Assembly (NCBI GenBank): GCA_964568675.1
Contig: CAZMQV010000012.1
Location: forward strand, 1-54,532
DNA length: 54,532 nucleotides
From: UPXZ01 sp964568675
Lineage (GTDB): Bacteria; Bacteroidota; Bacteroidia; Bacteroidales; Paludibacteraceae
Reading direction: 5' to 3'
Shown here: one piece after another, positions 8,740 to 16,960 of the stretch
Numbering within the stretch: the first letter of the stretch is position 1
Layout of the letters: each line of letters starts with the position of its first letter
Position numbers and translations under genes: made by a program
Notes under the pieces: model-generated
Seen by the model: the letters and a program-made list of their open reading frames with translations, nothing else
What the model was told of the DNA's origin: nothing
Databases searched by the model: none

Positions 8740-9723
8740 CTACATTACAACAGTGGCCGACATGCCTGGAAGAAGATTTTCGACCTTGCTTGTAGGGCGA
8801 GCTTTTACTTCAAAGGTTTTTACGTCTATTTGACCGCTTGTTTTGGTCGAACGCCATGTTGCGTAAGATGGAAGTGCCTTTATATTGAATACCTTAACGT
8901 CAACTTCCATGTTGTTCAATGCTGGAATTTTTACTTTAATTATTTCTCCATTTTTCATGCTTCCAAGTAGGTCTTCACGCACATTGAATGTAAACCAGAT
9001 GTCATTTAGATCGACGATACTCATTATTGGAGAGCCTGTGCCTACCAATTCTCCTCTTTCAGGATATATTTCATCTATTTGACCTCCAATTGGAGCAATA
9101 AGTGTTGACTCTTTTATGTATGTTTTTACTTCGTCCACGGCTCCTTTTGCGCGCATTACCAGTGCGTTTGCCGCTAATTTGTCTTCAGTGTCCGCACCAT
9201 TCATAGCCATGTCATATTGTGATTTTGCTGCCTTCGTAGTAGCCACTGCTGCATTATATTGTGCTTCAGCTTCATCTCTTTTTTGAGTTGGCACTACTTC
9301 TTTGTTGTATAAATTCTGTACCCGTTGATAGGATTTCAGCGCAATGTCTTCACCTACTTTTGCCTTTTGCCACATTTCATAAGCTCCTTGAATTGTCTCT
9401 TTGCGTGCTCCATTGCGAGCTTTTCGACTTTGGGCAGATGCGGCATCTTCGGCAGCTGTTGCTTGTTCCATTTTAGCGTTTAGTTCGGGAATGTCGAGTA
9501 TGACTAAAGTGTCGCCTTCCGATACAAGTTCACCTTCCTGGGCATTAAATTTCAGAATCCTTCCTGGTACTTTGCCCGAAACCCTTAATACTGCTGCCTC
9601 TGCTTCGCCTTGTATGATAAGAGGTTCCGGTTTGTAAATTACTATACCAATGATGAATACGATTACCAATACGATGATTAATCCGATTAATCCAATTCGT
9701 AAATCTTTGTTTTTTTCTTTCAT
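8740..9723 (-). CDS. HlyD-family periplasmic adaptor (membrane fusion protein)
   Basis: This 327-residue protein has one N-terminal membrane anchor (about 10-31). A lipoyl half-motif follows (LRVSGKVPGRILKF, 46-59), then a long coiled-coil hairpin (about 80-190, rich in Ala, Glu, Lys), the second lipoyl half (STLIAPIGGQIDEIYPERGE), and a beta-barrel domain ending PGMSATVVM. It would join the inner-membrane permeases to the TolC channel. The cluster runs tolC (44 bp upstream), hlyD, permease, permease on the minus strand. Confidence 0.9.
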   Translation of the reverse strand: MKEKNKDLRIGLIGLIIVLVIVFIIGIVIYKPEPLIIQGEAEAAVLRVSGKVPGRILKFNAQEGELVSEGDTLVILDIPELNAKMEQATAAEDAASAQSRKARNGARKETIQGAYEMWQKAKVGEDIALKSYQRVQNLYNKEVVPTQKRDEAEAQYNAAVATTKAAKSQYDMAMNGADTEDKLAANALVMRAKGAVDEVKTYIKESTLIAPIGGQIDEIYPERGELVGTGSPIMSIVDLNDIWFTFNVREDLLGSMKNGEIIKVKIPALNNMEVDVKVFNIKALPSYATWRSTKTSGQIDVKTFEVKARPTSKVENLLPGMSATVVM

Positions 9724-9767
9724 TTTGTATTTTTATTTTTCTTGTTCAATATATAAATATTCGGCTT

Positions 9768-11327
9768 TTACTTTGCCTGATTTGTAGATGTTATGTTTGG
9801 TAGTTCAATTTTGCCTGATGCGCGTTTGTAGTATAGCTGGCTGAGCATGACTTCTATTTTAGCGTCAATGTCTTCTGCTTTTGCCGAAATCCAGGCGGTT
9901 TGTGCTCCGAGTAAATCGGTCGATGTTACCATTCCTTCATTAAAGCCTTCATTTGCCAATCGAAGATTTTCTTCCGCTTGTTCAATGTTCTTTTTGGTAG
10001 CTTGTTCTTTCTTGATGCTTTCTGTTACTTTGAAATTAGCTTGGCTTATTTGCAGCATCATTTTTTCTTTGGCTTCTTCCAGTTGAAGTCCAGCGATTTT
10101 ACTTTGATTTTTCGACGCGTTCAGTGTGTGAAATTTGTCACCAAAGTGAAATAGAGGAATTGAAGCTACTACTCCAACATTAAACATGCCGTCAAATTTC
10201 TTTTCAAAACCATTAAACATATTCGGATTTGATAATACATAATTTGCCGTCAGACCAACATTGGGGAGAAATCTGGAGAAACTTATCTTTTCGTTTGATT
10301 TTGCGATATTATGAAGCTGTGTAAGCATCATGATTTCGGGACGATCGTCGATTGCTGTTTCGGTAGATATCAAGTCGTTTCCCGGAGGTAAAATATCAAG
10401 AGTTTCATCTGCTAAATTTAATTCACCTTCAATGGGTAAGCCACATAGTTGATTGACTGCCATTTTGGACAATCTCAAACCATTGTCGGCTTTAATTACC
10501 GATACTTCCGCTTCGTTGAGTTTTACTTTTACTTTAAGCAAATCTGCTTTTGTCGAAATGCCTTCTTGTACCAAAATCTCTACATTATTTTGCATCTTCG
10601 AAAGCATGTCGCGGTATTCGCGGGCAAGTTTCAGCTTATTCTGTACTGACACCACTCGCCAATAAGCTTCATCTACTTCCACCAATAATTCTATGGCTTT
10701 CGCTTTTTGCTGAGCTGATGCCAAATTTATGTTATGCTCTGCCAGTTTGTTTAGTTCAAGTAGTTTGCCTCCGGTGTACAATGGCTGAAACATCGTAACT
10801 GTACCTATGAAAATATTTCGCATATCCATCTCCATTGCTTCTTTTGGGAGGTAGGCGTAATCTTTCCAAATTAGTTTTTCAGGATTTTTCGATGGATCAA
10901 ATGCAACTCCTGATGCGTCGAGTGGCACTGGCTTGCCATTTAACATCGTAAATTTATTTGAGATTGATGCGTCTTTGAAACTTATTGTCCCGTCCGAATT
11001 AAAGCTTGGCACGGAGTTGGAGTTTAGTCCGGTTCCAAATGTGCCGTCCCCATTTTTCACCCCTACAGGCAGAAGCGCGTCTTCACTCAATAGTGATACT
11101 GATTTCTGATTCCAGGTGTATGCGGCATTCGCGGTGAAGTTAGGTAGTAGCTGGGTGAAGGCTGATTTCTTCAGCTCACGAGCTGCTTGGAGTGTCTCTT
11201 GCGATATTTGGAGGCTTTTGTTGTGTTGCAATGCCATTCCCCGACATTCATCCAATGATAGTTTCGTCTGACCCCAGCCAAATAATGCAATCGGGGTCAT
11301 CATTAAAATCGAAATAATTCGTTTCAT
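9768..11327 (-). CDS. TolC-family outer-membrane efflux channel
   Basis: The frame is open to 11357, but ATG 11327 puts the signal peptide (MKRIISILMMTPIALFGWGQ) at the N-terminus. About 519 residues follow, with the two internal TolC repeats. Long coiled helices (SLDECRGMALQHNKSLQISQ; ANEGFNEGMVTSTDLLGAQT) would form the trimeric alpha-barrel. The protein would be the outer-membrane duct of the HlyD/ABC-2 pump. A MarR-type dyad lies 37-50 bp upstream of the start (11364-11377), so expression is probably controlled separately from marR. Confidence 0.9.
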   Translation of the reverse strand: MKRIISILMMTPIALFGWGQTKLSLDECRGMALQHNKSLQISQETLQAARELKKSAFTQLLPNFTANAAYTWNQKSVSLLSEDALLPVGVKNGDGTFGTGLNSNSVPSFNSDGTISFKDASISNKFTMLNGKPVPLDASGVAFDPSKNPEKLIWKDYAYLPKEAMEMDMRNIFIGTVTMFQPLYTGGKLLELNKLAEHNINLASAQQKAKAIELLVEVDEAYWRVVSVQNKLKLAREYRDMLSKMQNNVEILVQEGISTKADLLKVKVKLNEAEVSVIKADNGLRLSKMAVNQLCGLPIEGELNLADETLDILPPGNDLISTETAIDDRPEIMMLTQLHNIAKSNEKISFSRFLPNVGLTANYVLSNPNMFNGFEKKFDGMFNVGVVASIPLFHFGDKFHTLNASKNQSKIAGLQLEEAKEKMMLQISQANFKVTESIKKEQATKKNIEQAEENLRLANEGFNEGMVTSTDLLGAQTAWISAKAEDIDAKIEVMLSQLYYKRASGKIELPNITSTNQAK

Positions 11328-11363
11328 AAATTTGATAGATATATTATAGTTAAACATACAATA

Positions 11364-11377
11364 GTTGCATAAACAAC
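11364..11377. promoter_or_regulatory. Putative MarR operator in front of tolC
   Basis: GTTGCATAAACAAC is a dyad (GTTG, 6 nt, CAAC). It differs at one base from the copy in front of marR at 11850-11863. On the transcribed strand both sites follow a (C/G)ATTTTTG sequence that resembles a -7 box, so binding would cover the transcription start. Confidence 0.7.
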
Positions 11378-11386
11378 AAAAATGAT

Positions 11387-11420
11387 AAAAAAATTATTGC
11401 AAATTTGCAATAATTTTTTT
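11387..11420 (-). terminator. 34-bp perfect palindrome ending marR transcription
   Basis: The palindrome is centred between 11403 and 11404, with GCAAATTTGC at its core and seven A/T pairs at each end. It covers the last codons and stop of marR. On the minus strand it is a hairpin with a built-in T-run, so it can act as an intrinsic terminator between marR and tolC. Confidence 0.7.
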
Positions 11421-11831
11421 CAATACATTCTTGCTGATATTTAGTTCGGATTCATCAATCCCATTCAATGCTTTGACAGCTATTTTGTTAATGCTTTCCA
11501 TTGCCTGAGATTGCAGTCTTTCTCCTCTCGAAGTTAGGTGAATTAAATTTACTCTTCTGTCATTTGAATCTGCAACACGGGTTACCAGATCTCTTTTTTC
11601 CAAATTATCGATCAGTCTTGTAATACTTGGTTTGTCTTTTGAGGTCAAATCACATAGTTTCTGTTGTGTTACCTTATCCTCGCGCCACAAACATGTCATT
11701 ACTGTCCATTGCTCCATTGTGATGTCAATATTGCTTTGTGCAAATCCACGCAACACGGCTCTATTGATAGCAGAGTTTATTTTACCAGTCAATACCAATA
11801 ATAATTCTTCAAGTTCTACCGATACACTCAT
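11394..11831 (-). CDS. MarR-family transcriptional regulator
   Basis: A 145-residue protein when started at ATG 11831. The frame is open to 11876, but those extra codons would be read through the 14-bp operator. It has a winged-helix MarR fold: helix region ITMEQWTVMTCLW, recognition segment VTQQKLCDLTSKDKPSITRL (about 55-74), and wing DSNDRRVNLIHLTSRGERL. It probably represses its own gene and the downstream efflux genes until an inducer binds. The dyads at 11364-11377 and 11850-11863 support this. The ligand is unknown. Confidence 0.88.
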   Translation of the reverse strand: MSVSVELEELLLVLTGKINSAINRAVLRGFAQSNIDITMEQWTVMTCLWREDKVTQQKLCDLTSKDKPSITRLIDNLEKRDLVTRVADSNDRRVNLIHLTSRGERLQSQAMESINKIAVKALNGIDESELNISKNVLKKIIANLQ

Positions 11832-11849
11832 TAGTTGTAATATTTTATG

Positions 11850-11863
11850 GTTGCATAGACAAC
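11850..11863. promoter_or_regulatory. Putative MarR operator in front of marR
   Basis: GTTGCATAGACAAC lies 19 bp upstream of the marR start. It is nested in a wider inverted repeat, TTAGTTGT (11831-11838) and ACAACTAA (11859-11866), which in the mRNA would fold right up to the start codon. It matches the tolC site at 13 of 14 positions, which supports autoregulation. Confidence 0.7.
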
Positions 11864-12173
11864 TAACAAAAATCATGCCATTCTAACTTTTTCAGAAATC
11901 CGGAAAAAATGTCAGATTTGAGGCGATAATATCAAGTGAAATGTGAAAATATGTATTGAAGAACTGACATAATTGATATTTTTTGATACTTATGGAAAGT
12001 TTTATATGCTGAAGGGTAGTGGGTGGTAGATAAAATACCCAAAATTGATACACAATCTTTTTTTGACTTCAAGATATTTGCCATTATTTGTTGTTTGATG
12101 ACAGAACTTTAATGCAAAGTGTAATTCGTGCTTATGTTTCCTTCAATTTTTATCAAAAAAATATCCGAGAAAA

Positions 12174-12401
12174 TCAACCATCATGTTTTGTCAGGATAAT
12201 CTCGCCCGAATGTTGATATGCTTTAGCGCTTATAATCCCGATTTTTGTCAGATTATTATGTAAAGCTCTATCAGGGATAGTCCAAGCAGAGATTTCGAAT
12301 CTTCCTGACGCCAAATCGCCAACTGAGATATTCACATCGCAGTAACCAAACGCAAAAATATCGCTTACAATATTGATTTTACAGCAGTGTGAAATAGTTT
12401 T
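12174..12401 (-). pseudogene. Gene remnant: 75 open codons without a start
   Basis: Between an in-frame TAA (12402-12404) and the TGA at 12174-12176 the minus strand is open for 75 codons and reads like real protein (FAFGYCDVNISVGDLASGRF, then SAWTIPDRALHNNLTKIGII), but has no ATG. I do not recognise the family. It is best seen as the 3' end of a decayed or truncated gene, cut just where the tandem array at 12420 begins. The flanking 11877-12173 shows nothing I can identify. Confidence 0.4.
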
Positions 12402-12419
12402 TTATCGAGATATTTTTAT

Positions 12420-13184
12420 TTCTACAAAAATCTGTGGTGTTTGTAAGTTTACATTTCTATTTCTACAAAAGTCAGAATGGTTTTGTAAGTTTACATTTCT
12501 ATTTCTACAAAAGTCAGAGTAATTTTGTAAGTTTACATTATCCTTTCTACAAAAGTCAGAGTAATTTTGTAAGTTTACATTTCTATTTCTACAAAAATTT
12601 GTGGTGTTTGTAAGATTACATTATCCTTTCTACAAAAGTCGGAGCAATTTTGTAAGTTTACATTTCTATTTCTACAAAAATCTGTGGTGTTTGTAAGTTT
12701 ACAATTTCATTTCTACAAAAGTCAGAGTAATTTTGTAAGTTTACATTATCCTTTCTACAAAAGTCAGAGTAATTTTGTAAGTTTACATTTTCATTTCTAC
12801 AAAAATCTGTGGTGTTTGTAAGATTACATTATCCTTTCTACAAAAGTCAGAGTAGTTTNNNNNNNNNNNNNNNNNNNNNNNNNNNNNNNNNNNNNNNNNN
12901 NNNNNNNNNNNNNNNNNNNNNNNNNNNNNNNNNNNNNNNNNNNNNNNNNNNNNNNNNNTGTAAGTTTACATTTTCATTTCTATAAAAATCTGTGGTGTTT
13001 GTAAGTTTACATTATCCTTTCTACAAAGTCAGAATGGTTTTGTAAGTTTACATTTTCATTTCTATAAAAATCTGTGGTGTTTGTAAGTTTACATTTCTAT
13101 TTCTACAAAAGTCAGAATGGTTTTGTAAGTTTACATTATCATTTCTACAAAAATCAGAGTAGTTTTGTGCCGAAACATTTTCAT
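12420..13184. repeat. Tandem array of two alternating 41/42-bp units
   Basis: Units begin TTCTA(C/T)AAAA at 12420, 12461, 12503, 12545, 12587, 12628, 12670, 12711, 12753, 12795, 12836, then after the gap 12978, 13019, 13060, 13101, 13143. Type A (41 bp) has core ATCTGTGGTG and type B (42 bp) GTCAGAGTAA or GTCAGAATGG. The order is A B B B A B A B B A B, gap, A B A B B. Each unit has a dyad TACAAA(A)/(T)TTTGTA around the core, overlapping a second dyad TGTAA-GT-TTACA. There are no unique spacers, so it is not CRISPR. The last unit decays after 13167. Confidence 0.95.
12859..12958. other. Assembly gap of 100 N inside the tandem array
   Basis: Exactly 100 N replace unresolved sequence within the repeats. 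The round number is the usual scaffolding placeholder, so the true number of repeat units is unknown. Confidence 0.95.
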
Positions 13185-13263
13185 TTTTGTTGTAGTACAA
13201 AATAGAATTGTTCAGCTGTTGTATTGCTAGTTCCTACTTGTAAATCAGCGATAATGAGAGCCA

Positions 13264-13320
13264 TTGGTTGTTCGTCGTTCGTCTTTGGTTGTTAGCCAAC
13301 AGCCAAAGGCCAATAGCCAA
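13264..13320. repeat. Degenerate heptamer repeats forming a hairpin
   Basis: Successive 7-mers GTTGTTC, GTCGTTC, GTCTTTG, GTTGTTA are followed by GCCAACA, GCCAAAG, GCCAATA, GCCAAAT. CTTTGGTTGTT (13283-13293) pairs with AACAGCCAAAG (13298-13308), 11 pairs with one wobble and loop AGCC. The same heptamer family recurs at 48086-48300. The remainder of 13185-13472 shows no gene. Confidence 0.75.
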
Positions 13321-13464
13321 ATTTACTGCCGTTCATGGTATTTTTTTGTGTCATTGTTGCTACCATGTCTTGTTTAGATAAACATATCGGCTGATTTGGG
13401 AATGCTTAAAAGCAATGTTTCTTAAATAGGTATCAATCTACGTAGCATAAGCTTGTGGTTATTC

Positions 13465-13504
13465 GAAAAAAAAAGATTCCGTTCGAATAAACGAACGGAA
13501 TCTT
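13465..13504 (-). terminator. Intrinsic terminator of the CoA-transferase gene
   Basis: AAGATTCCGTTCG (13473-13485) pairs over 13 bp with CGAACGGAATCTT (13492-13504) around a 6-nt loop. On the minus strand it is followed by a run of T (A at 13465-13474 on the plus strand). It lies 27 bp past the stop codon. Confidence 0.9.
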
Positions 13505-13530
13505 AATAATAAAACACTTTGATTCCTACA

Positions 13531-15039
13531 TTATTTCAGATAGTCATTCCAATTGGTGTCGAGCATATTTCCACTTTTTTCAAATTGAATGTGCATACCC
13601 AAAGCGCCGGCCAGATTGAGCGGAGTGTGCACTCCCTTGCCTTCGCTAAGTTTTAAGTAATCCCAAAGCAGTTGCTTGTAAGCTGGATCAACACAGTTCT
13701 CAATAATCATTTGTGCTCGTGTACGAGGCGAGCGTCCGCGTAAGTCAGCTACGCCATGTTCAGTAATCAATACTTTTACAGAATGTTCGGAGTGATCGTT
13801 GTGCGATACCATTGGAACTATCGCGCTAATTTTTCCACCTTTAGCAGTGGATGGGGTTGTGAAAATTGAAAAATAGGAGTTTCGGGTGAAGTCGCCTGAG
13901 CCACCGATGCCGTTCATCATTTTTTGTCCCATCACGTGGGTGCTGTTCACATTTCCAAAGATATCTGCTTCCAATGCCGTGTTGATGGAGATAAGCCCAA
14001 GTCGGCGCGCTATCTCGGGGCTGTTGGATATCTCTTGAGGACGAAGTACAAGCTTGTCGCGGAAGAAGTCAAAATCATCATACATCCCTTTCAATACCTC
14101 ATTCGAAACGGTGAGTGAACATCCACTTGCAAATTTTACACGACCGGAACGCATCAATTCGATAACAGAATCCTGGATTACTTCGGTGTACATTTCAAAC
14201 GGTGGTATGTCCTGATTTTTTCCAAGTGAAGCTAAAAGCGCGTTGGCAATGTTTCCAACTCCCGATTGGATAGGTACGAAACCTCCGGGTATCTTGTTGA
14301 GTTTCAATTCCGACGCTAAGAATGCGGCTACATTGTCGCCAATCCTGTCGGTAACTTCATCGGTTGGAGTAAATCCGCCGGTTTCATCGGGGCGATTGGT
14401 TTCTACTACACACAAAATCTTTTTTGGATCTATTTTCAGAGTTGCACTCCCTATTCTGTCCGAAGCGCTGTAAATCGGAATTTCACGACGATTTGGCGGA
14501 TTGCCTGCTTCGTAAATATCATGAAGCCCTTTCAGCTCTTTGGGGTGATAGTGGTTTAGTTCCAAAATCACGTATTCGGCCAGGTTTGCAATTGTAGGTG
14601 AAATGCCCACACCTGACGTCAACACGACTTCGCCGTTCTCATTCAAGTCGCAAACTTCGATAATCGCAAATTTAGGAGGTTTGATAAAACCGTAGCGCAG
14701 GCTTAAAGCAAGTGCCGAAAGGTGCAGGTCGTAATATTCAACTTCGCCTGAATTAAGGGCGGCGCGCATGTCCTTGTTGCTTTGATATGGAGTGCGAAAA
14801 CTAACGGCGTACGCGCGTGCCAAAGCGCCATCGAGCGAATCGCCCGTAGAAGCTCCGGTGTACATCCCGATTTTGAACTCTTTGCCTTGCGCATGAAATT
14901 CTTCTGCGCGTTTAGCAATGGCTGTTGGTACATCCTTCGGACATCCCGCAGGGGTGAATCCACTGAATCCAATGATATCGCCGTGATTTACAAACGAAGC
15001 GGCCTCTTCAGCCGACATGAATTTAAAAGTATTTCTCAT
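13531..15039 (-). CDS. Acyl-CoA:carboxylate CoA-transferase / acetyl-CoA hydrolase family (Cat1/AarC-like)
   Basis: This 502-residue protein has the two-half layout of class I CoA transferases of the acetyl-CoA hydrolase/transferase family. Glu286 in MYTEVIQD matches the catalytic glutamate position that forms the CoA thioester. Glycine-rich GVGNIANALLASL and SGVGISPTIANL line the CoA site. Relatives transfer CoA between succinate and acetate or propionate, which fits a fermentative Bacteroidales. The exact acyl pair cannot be told from sequence. It is a single-gene unit with its own promoter (15080-15111) and terminator. Confidence 0.9.
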   Translation of the reverse strand: MRNTFKFMSAEEAASFVNHGDIIGFSGFTPAGCPKDVPTAIAKRAEEFHAQGKEFKIGMYTGASTGDSLDGALARAYAVSFRTPYQSNKDMRAALNSGEVEYYDLHLSALALSLRYGFIKPPKFAIIEVCDLNENGEVVLTSGVGISPTIANLAEYVILELNHYHPKELKGLHDIYEAGNPPNRREIPIYSASDRIGSATLKIDPKKILCVVETNRPDETGGFTPTDEVTDRIGDNVAAFLASELKLNKIPGGFVPIQSGVGNIANALLASLGKNQDIPPFEMYTEVIQDSVIELMRSGRVKFASGCSLTVSNEVLKGMYDDFDFFRDKLVLRPQEISNSPEIARRLGLISINTALEADIFGNVNSTHVMGQKMMNGIGGSGDFTRNSYFSIFTTPSTAKGGKISAIVPMVSHNDHSEHSVKVLITEHGVADLRGRSPRTRAQMIIENCVDPAYKQLLWDYLKLSEGKGVHTPLNLAGALGMHIQFEKSGNMLDTNWNDYLK

Positions 15040-15079
15040 GCTTTTAATATGTTTTTTGGTTGTTTTGATTTTCGTGCCA

Positions 15080-15111
15080 CAAAAATACCATTTTTTATTC
15101 TATTAATCAAT
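15080..15111 (-). promoter_or_regulatory. Promoter of the CoA-transferase gene
   Basis: Read on the minus strand: ATTG (15111-15108), 20 nt, TATTTTTG (15087-15080). The -7 box matches TAnnTTTG fully. Transcription would start near 15073, about 34 nt before the ATG. The rest of 15112-15370, up to the divergent pepD gene, holds no feature I can support. Confidence 0.5.
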
Positions 15112-15370
15112 GATTGGCAAGGGGAAAACAGTAGCTTTTTTAAATATCCAAAAATTATGAAAATTTTAGCTTGCAAAGTGGGTAAATCAAGATTAAATTA
15201 TGATATTTGTAAGTATTTTTTTATTGGGTTGCCTCGTTTGATTAAATGAAAGCTCGCCGGATATAAAAGATAAAAGTTTAAGATTCAATTATATAACTAA
15301 AATCATTGTTTCGGTGATAAAAACACTTTTTTTGTTGTCGGAATAATTTAAAATCACACATTATTCTAAT

Positions 15371-16834
15371 ATGACTACACAAGACATCAGGCAATTGGAG
15401 CCAAAGGCACTTTGGACTAATTTTTATTCACTAACACAAATTCCACGTCCTTCCGGCAAAAAAGATGAAATCGCAAAATTCTTAGTTGATTTCGGTAAAT
15501 CGCTCGGATTGGAAACATTGCAAGACGAAATAGGCAATGTACTGGTGCGAAAACCTGCTACTCCGGGAATGGAAAATCGGAAAACAGTAGCTTTGCAAGC
15601 TCACATGGATATGGTGCCTCAGAAGAATAGCGATGTGGCACACGATTTTGCTTCCGACCCTATTCAGACTATTATTGAAGGAGAATGGGTGCGCGCAAAT
15701 CATACAACCCTTGGGGCTGATAATGGTATCGGTGTGGCAGCGGCTATGGCTGTGCTTCAATCGACGGATATTCCGCATCCAGCCGTTGAAATGTTTATTA
15801 CGGTGGACGAAGAAACCGGCATGTTTGGTGCATTTGGTTTGCAAGCTGATTTTCTGCAAGCAGATATTCTGATGAATCTTGATTCGGAAGACGAAGGTGA
15901 ATTGTATGTGGGATGTGCAGGCGGAATCGATGGAAATATCACTTTTCAGTACAACGAAGTAGCGCCTACTGACGAAGATGTAGCTTATAAAATCTCGTTG
16001 AAAGGCTTAAAAGGTGGACATTCCGGTGTTGACATTCACTTGCAACGTGCAAATGCCAATAAATTGATGTTCCGTTTTCTTAAAGAAGCTGTCGCTGAGA
16101 ATGAAGCACGTCTTTGTAGCGTGGAAGGTGGCAGTTTGCGCAATGCCATCCCGCGCGAGGCATTTGCGGTGGTAACGATACCTGCGGGTAGTGAAGAGGA
16201 TTTTCTGGATACTTTGGCTGAATTTGAAGCGCTATTCATTGAAGAATTTAATGGCGTTGAAGATAAAATAAGTTTAACTGCCGAACTTGTGGCATTGCCT
16301 GCCGGAATGATGCCCGAAGAAGTACAGGATGATATCATCAACGCAATCACAGCTTGCCACAATGGCGTTTATCGTTTTATTCCCGAGGTGCCGGATGTGG
16401 TAGAAACATCCAATAACCTGGCTATCGTGAAGTCGGATGGAAAATCGGTCGAAGTAAAATGTTTGATTCGTAGTTCGGTAGAAAGCCGAAAAGCGGAGTT
16501 GGCCTCAATGATTGAAAGTACATTTGCACTTGCAGGCGCCAAAGTTGAATTCTCGGGCGCATATCCGGGTTGGAAACCCAATCTTGATTCTCCTATTCTG
16601 AAACAGATGATCGGGATTTACGAACGTGATTTCGGGAAAACACCAAAAATACTTATTATCCATGCCGGATTGGAATGTGGTATTTTAGGAACTCATTATC
16701 CTAACATGGATATGATATCCTTCGGACCTACTATCCGTTTTCCTCACTCGCCGGACGAGAAAGTGAATATACCGACTGTAAAAATGTTTTGGGATTATTT
16801 GGTGGCAACTTTAGCAGAGACACCTATAAAATAG
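15371..16834 (+). CDS. pepD: Aminoacyl-histidine dipeptidase (peptidase D, M20 family)
   Basis: This 487-residue cytosolic metallopeptidase has the M20C arrangement. Zinc ligands are seen in LQAHMDMVP (His, Asp), HTTLGADNGIG (bridging Asp), DEETGMFG (general base Glu and ligand Glu), LNLDSEDEGE-like MNLDSEDEG, and a C-terminal HAGLECG. The lid domain with GGHSGVDIHLQRANA sits in between. It cleaves Xaa-His and other dipeptides, feeding peptide fermentation. The length is normal for PepD. A 14-bp stem hairpin follows at 16844-16880. Confidence 0.92.
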   Translation: MTTQDIRQLEPKALWTNFYSLTQIPRPSGKKDEIAKFLVDFGKSLGLETLQDEIGNVLVRKPATPGMENRKTVALQAHMDMVPQKNSDVAHDFASDPIQTIIEGEWVRANHTTLGADNGIGVAAAMAVLQSTDIPHPAVEMFITVDEETGMFGAFGLQADFLQADILMNLDSEDEGELYVGCAGGIDGNITFQYNEVAPTDEDVAYKISLKGLKGGHSGVDIHLQRANANKLMFRFLKEAVAENEARLCSVEGGSLRNAIPREAFAVVTIPAGSEEDFLDTLAEFEALFIEEFNGVEDKISLTAELVALPAGMMPEEVQDDIINAITACHNGVYRFIPEVPDVVETSNNLAIVKSDGKSVEVKCLIRSSVESRKAELASMIESTFALAGAKVEFSGAYPGWKPNLDSPILKQMIGIYERDFGKTPKILIIHAGLECGILGTHYPNMDMISFGPTIRFPHSPDEKVNIPTVKMFWDYLVATLAETPIK

Positions 16835-16843
16835 ATCAATTGT

Positions 16844-16880
16844 TATTTTAGCCTGAGTAAGAATTGCTCAGGCTAAAATA
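16844..16880 (+). terminator. Hairpin after pepD
   Basis: TATTTTAGCCTGAG (16844-16857) pairs perfectly with CTCAGGCTAAAATA (16867-16880) around a 9-nt loop. The downstream T-run is weak. Confidence 0.65.
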
Positions 16881-16960
16881 CTTGCGGTAAAATTAATTTC
16901 TGCCATGTCATCGCGCTTTTGTGAGCTATTGGCATCATATATAAACATAAAAAATTAAAA

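Noticed and set aside
11831..11876. Longer MarR N-terminus starting at 11876
   Set aside because: It would translate through the 14-bp operator; ATG 11831 gives a normal MarR length.
12503..12858. Serial promoters inside the array, because TAATTTTG in type B matches the -7 box
   Set aside because: No -33 element lies 19-21 nt upstream in the units, and type A and the GTCAGAATGG variant lack the box.
12420..13184. CRISPR array
   Set aside because: Units are contiguous tandem copies with no unique spacers, and no cas genes are in the window.
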